DNA from: Candidatus Zhuqueibacterota bacterium
Lineage (GTDB): Bacteria > Zhuqueibacterota > Zhuqueibacteria > Oceanimicrobiales > Oceanimicrobiaceae
NCBI GenBank assembly: GCA_029262005.1
Contig: JAJDAG010000134.1
Span: 1-64,000, forward strand
Direction of reading: 5' to 3'
DNA: 64,000 bases
Shown piece after piece: positions 61,701 through 64,000 of the stretch (positions are counted from its first letter, which is position 1; every line of letters starts with the position of its first letter). Made by a program: the position numbers and the translations under genes. The notes below the pieces were generated by a model. The model was not told where the DNA came from. It searched no databases and worked only from the letters and a program-made list of their open reading frames with translations.

Positions 61701-63086
61701 TACACGATTTGTGTCATAGCGGGAGCGGTGAAGCCATATTGGGCTGGCCCTTCCTCTTTTGTTCAACAGGCTAGCCTGTTTGTTTAAAATTTGAAAGATC
61801 CCCTCGTGTGAGGTAAGCAGTAAATGGCTGCCTGTAGATAACAATGCATTGCCTCGTACCTTCAGTCCTGGAATCACTTCAAAAGCCGGTCGTTCCCCAG
61901 GCGATGAACCACGCTCCAGAAAAATGAGGCCCTCACTGGTTGATGCAAACAGTTTGCCCTGATACCGGGTGATGCCGGTCACGCCGCTCTGCAATGCCGG
62001 AGCTAGAGAATACCGAGTCAGTGGGCTGGGCAGCTCTACGCGCGACAGACCTTTGTCCATGGCCAGCCATAACCCACCGCGGCTATCAGTATACACATCA
62101 TAAACCATGTTGTCCGGCAAGCCGGTTGCTTTGTTCAAGATATGTTTAAGATTTCCCTGTTGGTCAATGACTACCACGCCGCCGTAGCGGGTTCCCAGAG
62201 CATAGCTCCCATCCGCAAGAACAGCGCCGCATAAAATTTTGTTTTGCTTCAAGTAGGCATCTGCTTCGTTCTTGTAGGGTGAAAAAGTGACGCCATCGTA
62301 AACAAAGAGACCTTGCGTGTAGGTTGCCAGCAGGAACAGCTTACCCGCTGTTGTAAAATTATCTTTTGGAGCACTAGCAGCTGATTCCCTGGAAACGCCC
62401 TCCGTTGAAACGGAAAACGGCAGCGCAACATAAGCGGTAGTATTCGCAAGGCGCTCACCATCTGGGACGAGCCGCAGAGAATCGTTTTCCATTCTTAAAA
62501 GCCCCACCTCCGGCTGACGAATGAAGAGCGCGTCTTCAGCAACAAAGCATTCGCCGAGCCCTTTTTCAAACTGCCAGGTCTTCAATTTGCGCAATTCGTC
62601 GTTCCAGCGGAAAAGCGTCTTTCGTGATCGGAAGTAAACGCTTTGTGAGGTGGCTGCTACACGCCAACGCGACTCGGCTTTGCGGATCTGCTCCGGAACG
62701 TGCATCCACAACGAGTTGTACTGCAAAGTACCGGCTGAGTCGGGAGCCAGGTAGCCAAACTCTTGTGAAGCTCCGACCCAGATTCGACCGATTGAGTCGG
62801 TGCTTACCGACCATATCGGCTTCCCGTCTTTGCGGTAGGTTTGGCGCCAGGAAACACCATCGTATTCGAGCAGACAGGACGTATTGGCAAAATACATCAC
62901 GCCGCGTTGATCCTGGTCGATGTCCCAGTTCTGATGGGAACAGCCATGTACTGAAGCACTGTACGTTTGAATATATGGTACTCCGGCTTCACGCCAGCGT
63001 TCATCCGCCGCCGGTAATGAGGTTTGGGCGTAGTTTGGAGCCGTCAAAAAACTGCAAAGCAGCAGTACGATCGCGGTGTAAATCAT
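58746..63086 (-). CDS. Hybrid two-component system regulator (HTCS) with AraC output domain
   Basis: The protein has 1446 residues. Signal peptide ([20 protein letters not shown]), then a periplasmic sensor built of two-component-regulator propeller repeats (for example [20 protein letters not shown]), a Y_Y_Y domain (about 710-800), one membrane helix (about 805-825), a HisKA H-box ([20 protein letters not shown], His about 850), an ATPase domain, a receiver domain (about 1190-1310, Asp in [13 protein letters not shown], Lys in LKPF) and an AraC-type helix-turn-helix (about 1340-1446, [20 protein letters not shown]). Family knowledge: HTCS proteins sense glycans or other outside ligands and switch on nearby genes. 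The linker at about 1119-1177 is made of an inserted repeat. It lies directly upstream of two surface-protein genes on the same strand. Confidence 0.96.
   Translation of the reverse strand: [1446 protein letters not shown]
59558..59731. repeat. Palindromic CCCCCTT/AAGGGGG repeat inserted in the HTCS coding sequence
   Basis: Within the linker between ATPase and receiver domains the DNA contains several copies of the CATCCCCCTTAATCCCCCTT / TTCAAAGGGGGA palindromic type, plus CAACAAGCTCAGGACAGGCT. The insert is in frame and yields low-complexity [16 protein letters not shown] and [12 protein letters not shown] peptides. Confidence 0.75.
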
Positions 63087-63258
63087 GGTGAATTTGTTTG
63101 GTTTGTTTCCCTGAGACGCCTTTGAGAAAGGTACAATTTAGTAATAATACATGCAAGTGGTTTGGGGTGGGGAGTAAAATGATGCCATCAGCCGGGGTAG
63201 CGGGATAGAAAGGTACTGGGTTTACATCGTTAAACTAAAAGAACTCCATGCGAACAAA
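63087..63258. other. Intergenic upstream of the HTCS gene
   Basis: About 170 bp containing GGTTTGGGGTGGGGAG near 63160. No copy of the duplicated upstream element was found here. Promoter not assigned. Confidence 0.45.
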
Positions 63259-63291
63259 AACCCTGACAGGACTTCGAGCCCTGTCAGGGTT
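63253..63291 (-). terminator. Terminator of the T9SS cargo gene
   Basis: Arms 63259-63270 (AACCCTGACAGG) and 63280-63291 (CCTGTCAGGGTT) pair perfectly over 12 bp around a 9-nt loop. The minus strand continues with TTTGTTC. It starts 11 bp after the stop at 63303. Confidence 0.85.
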
Positions 63292-63302
63292 GGCTACTAT
63301 TC

Positions 63303-64000
63303 TTACTTCATCAAAATAAGCCGCTTCATGGCCTGAAAATTATTGGCCTCAAGCTTGTAAATGTAAACACCGCTGGCGACTTTGACGCCTTGTTCATTTT
63401 TGGCGTTCCAAACGACCTGGTGGTGCCCGGCGTTGGCCTGACCATGATAAAGCGTTTTGACCAACTGTCCCATCATGTTGTGAATGGTCAGTTTGACCTT
63501 ACCCGTTTCAGGCACGTCAAAAGCAATTGTCGTGCTGGGATTAAATGGGTTCGGATAGTTTTGCCCTAAAGCAAATTCCTCAGGCAAAGCAGGCTCTTCA
63601 TCACCCTTCATCAACACTTCACGCTCAGCATGAGCCGGCCCTACTGTCTTGTTGAAAGGGAGATTGTCGCTATCTAAAACAGTACCGGGAAACGTGCCAA
63701 CATTAAAAACATAGCCATATGCTCCTGGTGGCGCTCCCGCAGGAACATTTTGAGTTAGCGCATCGGGTGTCAATGTTTGTCCGGGCGCCAGGCTTATATT
63801 CAACCAGGGCCCCAAACTTGCATCCACCGCACCGCCACCTGGTTTGGTGATAACATTCCATACATCAACAATCTGCGCCGATGCTGAGTTGTTGGTGATT
63901 TCTACCTGAAATTGAAATGAACCCCCGCTTGCTGGAATCGTGGTTGAAGTAATCGGAGTGAGAGTAATGGAAACCAGTGGCAGCACATTGACTGTCACAT
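63303..64000 (-). CDS. T9SS cargo protein, C-terminal part (runs off the window)
   Basis: The frame is open to the window edge; about 232 residues are visible. A beta-sandwich region (LTPITSTTIPASGGSFQFQV, then LNISLAPGQTLTPDALTQNV) is followed by a linker and a T9SS type A sorting domain (YPNPFNPSTTIAFDVPETGK, ending MKRLILMK). The last 90 residues are very close to those of the BspA-like protein ([16 protein letters not shown], [20 protein letters not shown]). The function of the missing N-terminal part is unknown. Confidence 0.88.
   Translation of the reverse strand, partial: VTVNVLPLVSITLTPITSTTIPASGGSFQFQVEITNNSASAQIVDVWNVITKPGGGAVDASLGPWLNISLAPGQTLTPDALTQNVPAGAPPGAYGYVFNVGTFPGTVLDSDNLPFNKTVGPAHAEREVLMKGDEEPALPEEFALGQNYPNPFNPSTTIAFDVPETGKVKLTIHNMMGQLVKTLYHGQANAGHHQVVWNAKNEQGVKVASGVYIYKLEANNFQAMKRLILMK

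Noticed and set aside
1..64000. tRNA, rRNA or riboswitch genes
   Set aside because: None recognised by reading both strands; a covariance-model scan was not possible, so small RNAs may be missed.

Overview
The window looks like a chromosome segment from a member of the FCB superphylum (Bacteroidota / Chlorobiota / Calditrichota / KSB1-like bacteria). The reasons are three proteins ending in type IX secretion (T9SS type A) sorting domains, a one-protein hybrid two-component system with an AraC output, lamin-tail and BspA-like surface proteins, and AAGGAGG-type ribosome binding sites. No rRNA, tRNA, CRISPR array, phage or complete insertion sequence was seen. The phylum call is an inference from gene style, not from a marker gene.

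Layout. 1-4307 (minus strand): an NO-sensing H-NOX gene followed by its histidine kinase (cut by the window edge), a decayed sensor/Hpt-like remnant, a secreted protein with three lamin-tail domains, and a double-FHA protein. 4956-21327 (plus strand): a redox locus with a two-motif cytochrome c, a double GlcG-like (haem-binding family) secreted protein, an outer-membrane beta-barrel protein, a decahaem cytochrome fused to an LVIVD propeller, a c554-like cytochrome, a cNMP-binding/4x[4Fe-4S]/cytochrome-b fusion, a membrane-anchored decahaem cytochrome, a transmembrane Ser/Thr kinase, and a cytochrome-c/outer-membrane barrel fusion. Together these could carry electrons between quinones or cytoplasmic donors and the outside of the cell.

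21370-47134 is mostly housekeeping: Pit phosphate transporter with its DUF47/PhoU-like partner, a TlpA-like thioredoxin, xanthine dehydrogenase (xdhAB), class I FBP aldolase, an AI-2E-family permease, a 7-TM protein coupled to a PAS hybrid kinase, a small secreted protein, tRNA nucleotidyltransferase, a UbiB-like kinase, an HAD phosphatase, pyruvate phosphate dikinase, a small protein ending in a clamp-binding-like QFDLF, and an operon of SUI1, alpha/beta hydrolase, ACT protein and ABC-2 exporter.

47135-50226 is repeat-rich and poor in genes: hairpins, a palindromic dispersed repeat, two arrays of 21-bp degenerate repeats flanking one gene of unknown function, and a gene remnant. 50227-64000 (minus strand) is a surface-protein region. 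A hybrid two-component regulator (HTCS) lies upstream of a BspA-like T9SS protein and a very large HEFGH metallopeptidase-like/tectonin protein. The last two share about 230 bp of duplicated upstream sequence with 21-bp-spaced direct repeats, which suggests that one regulator (possibly the HTCS) controls both. The window ends inside another T9SS cargo gene.
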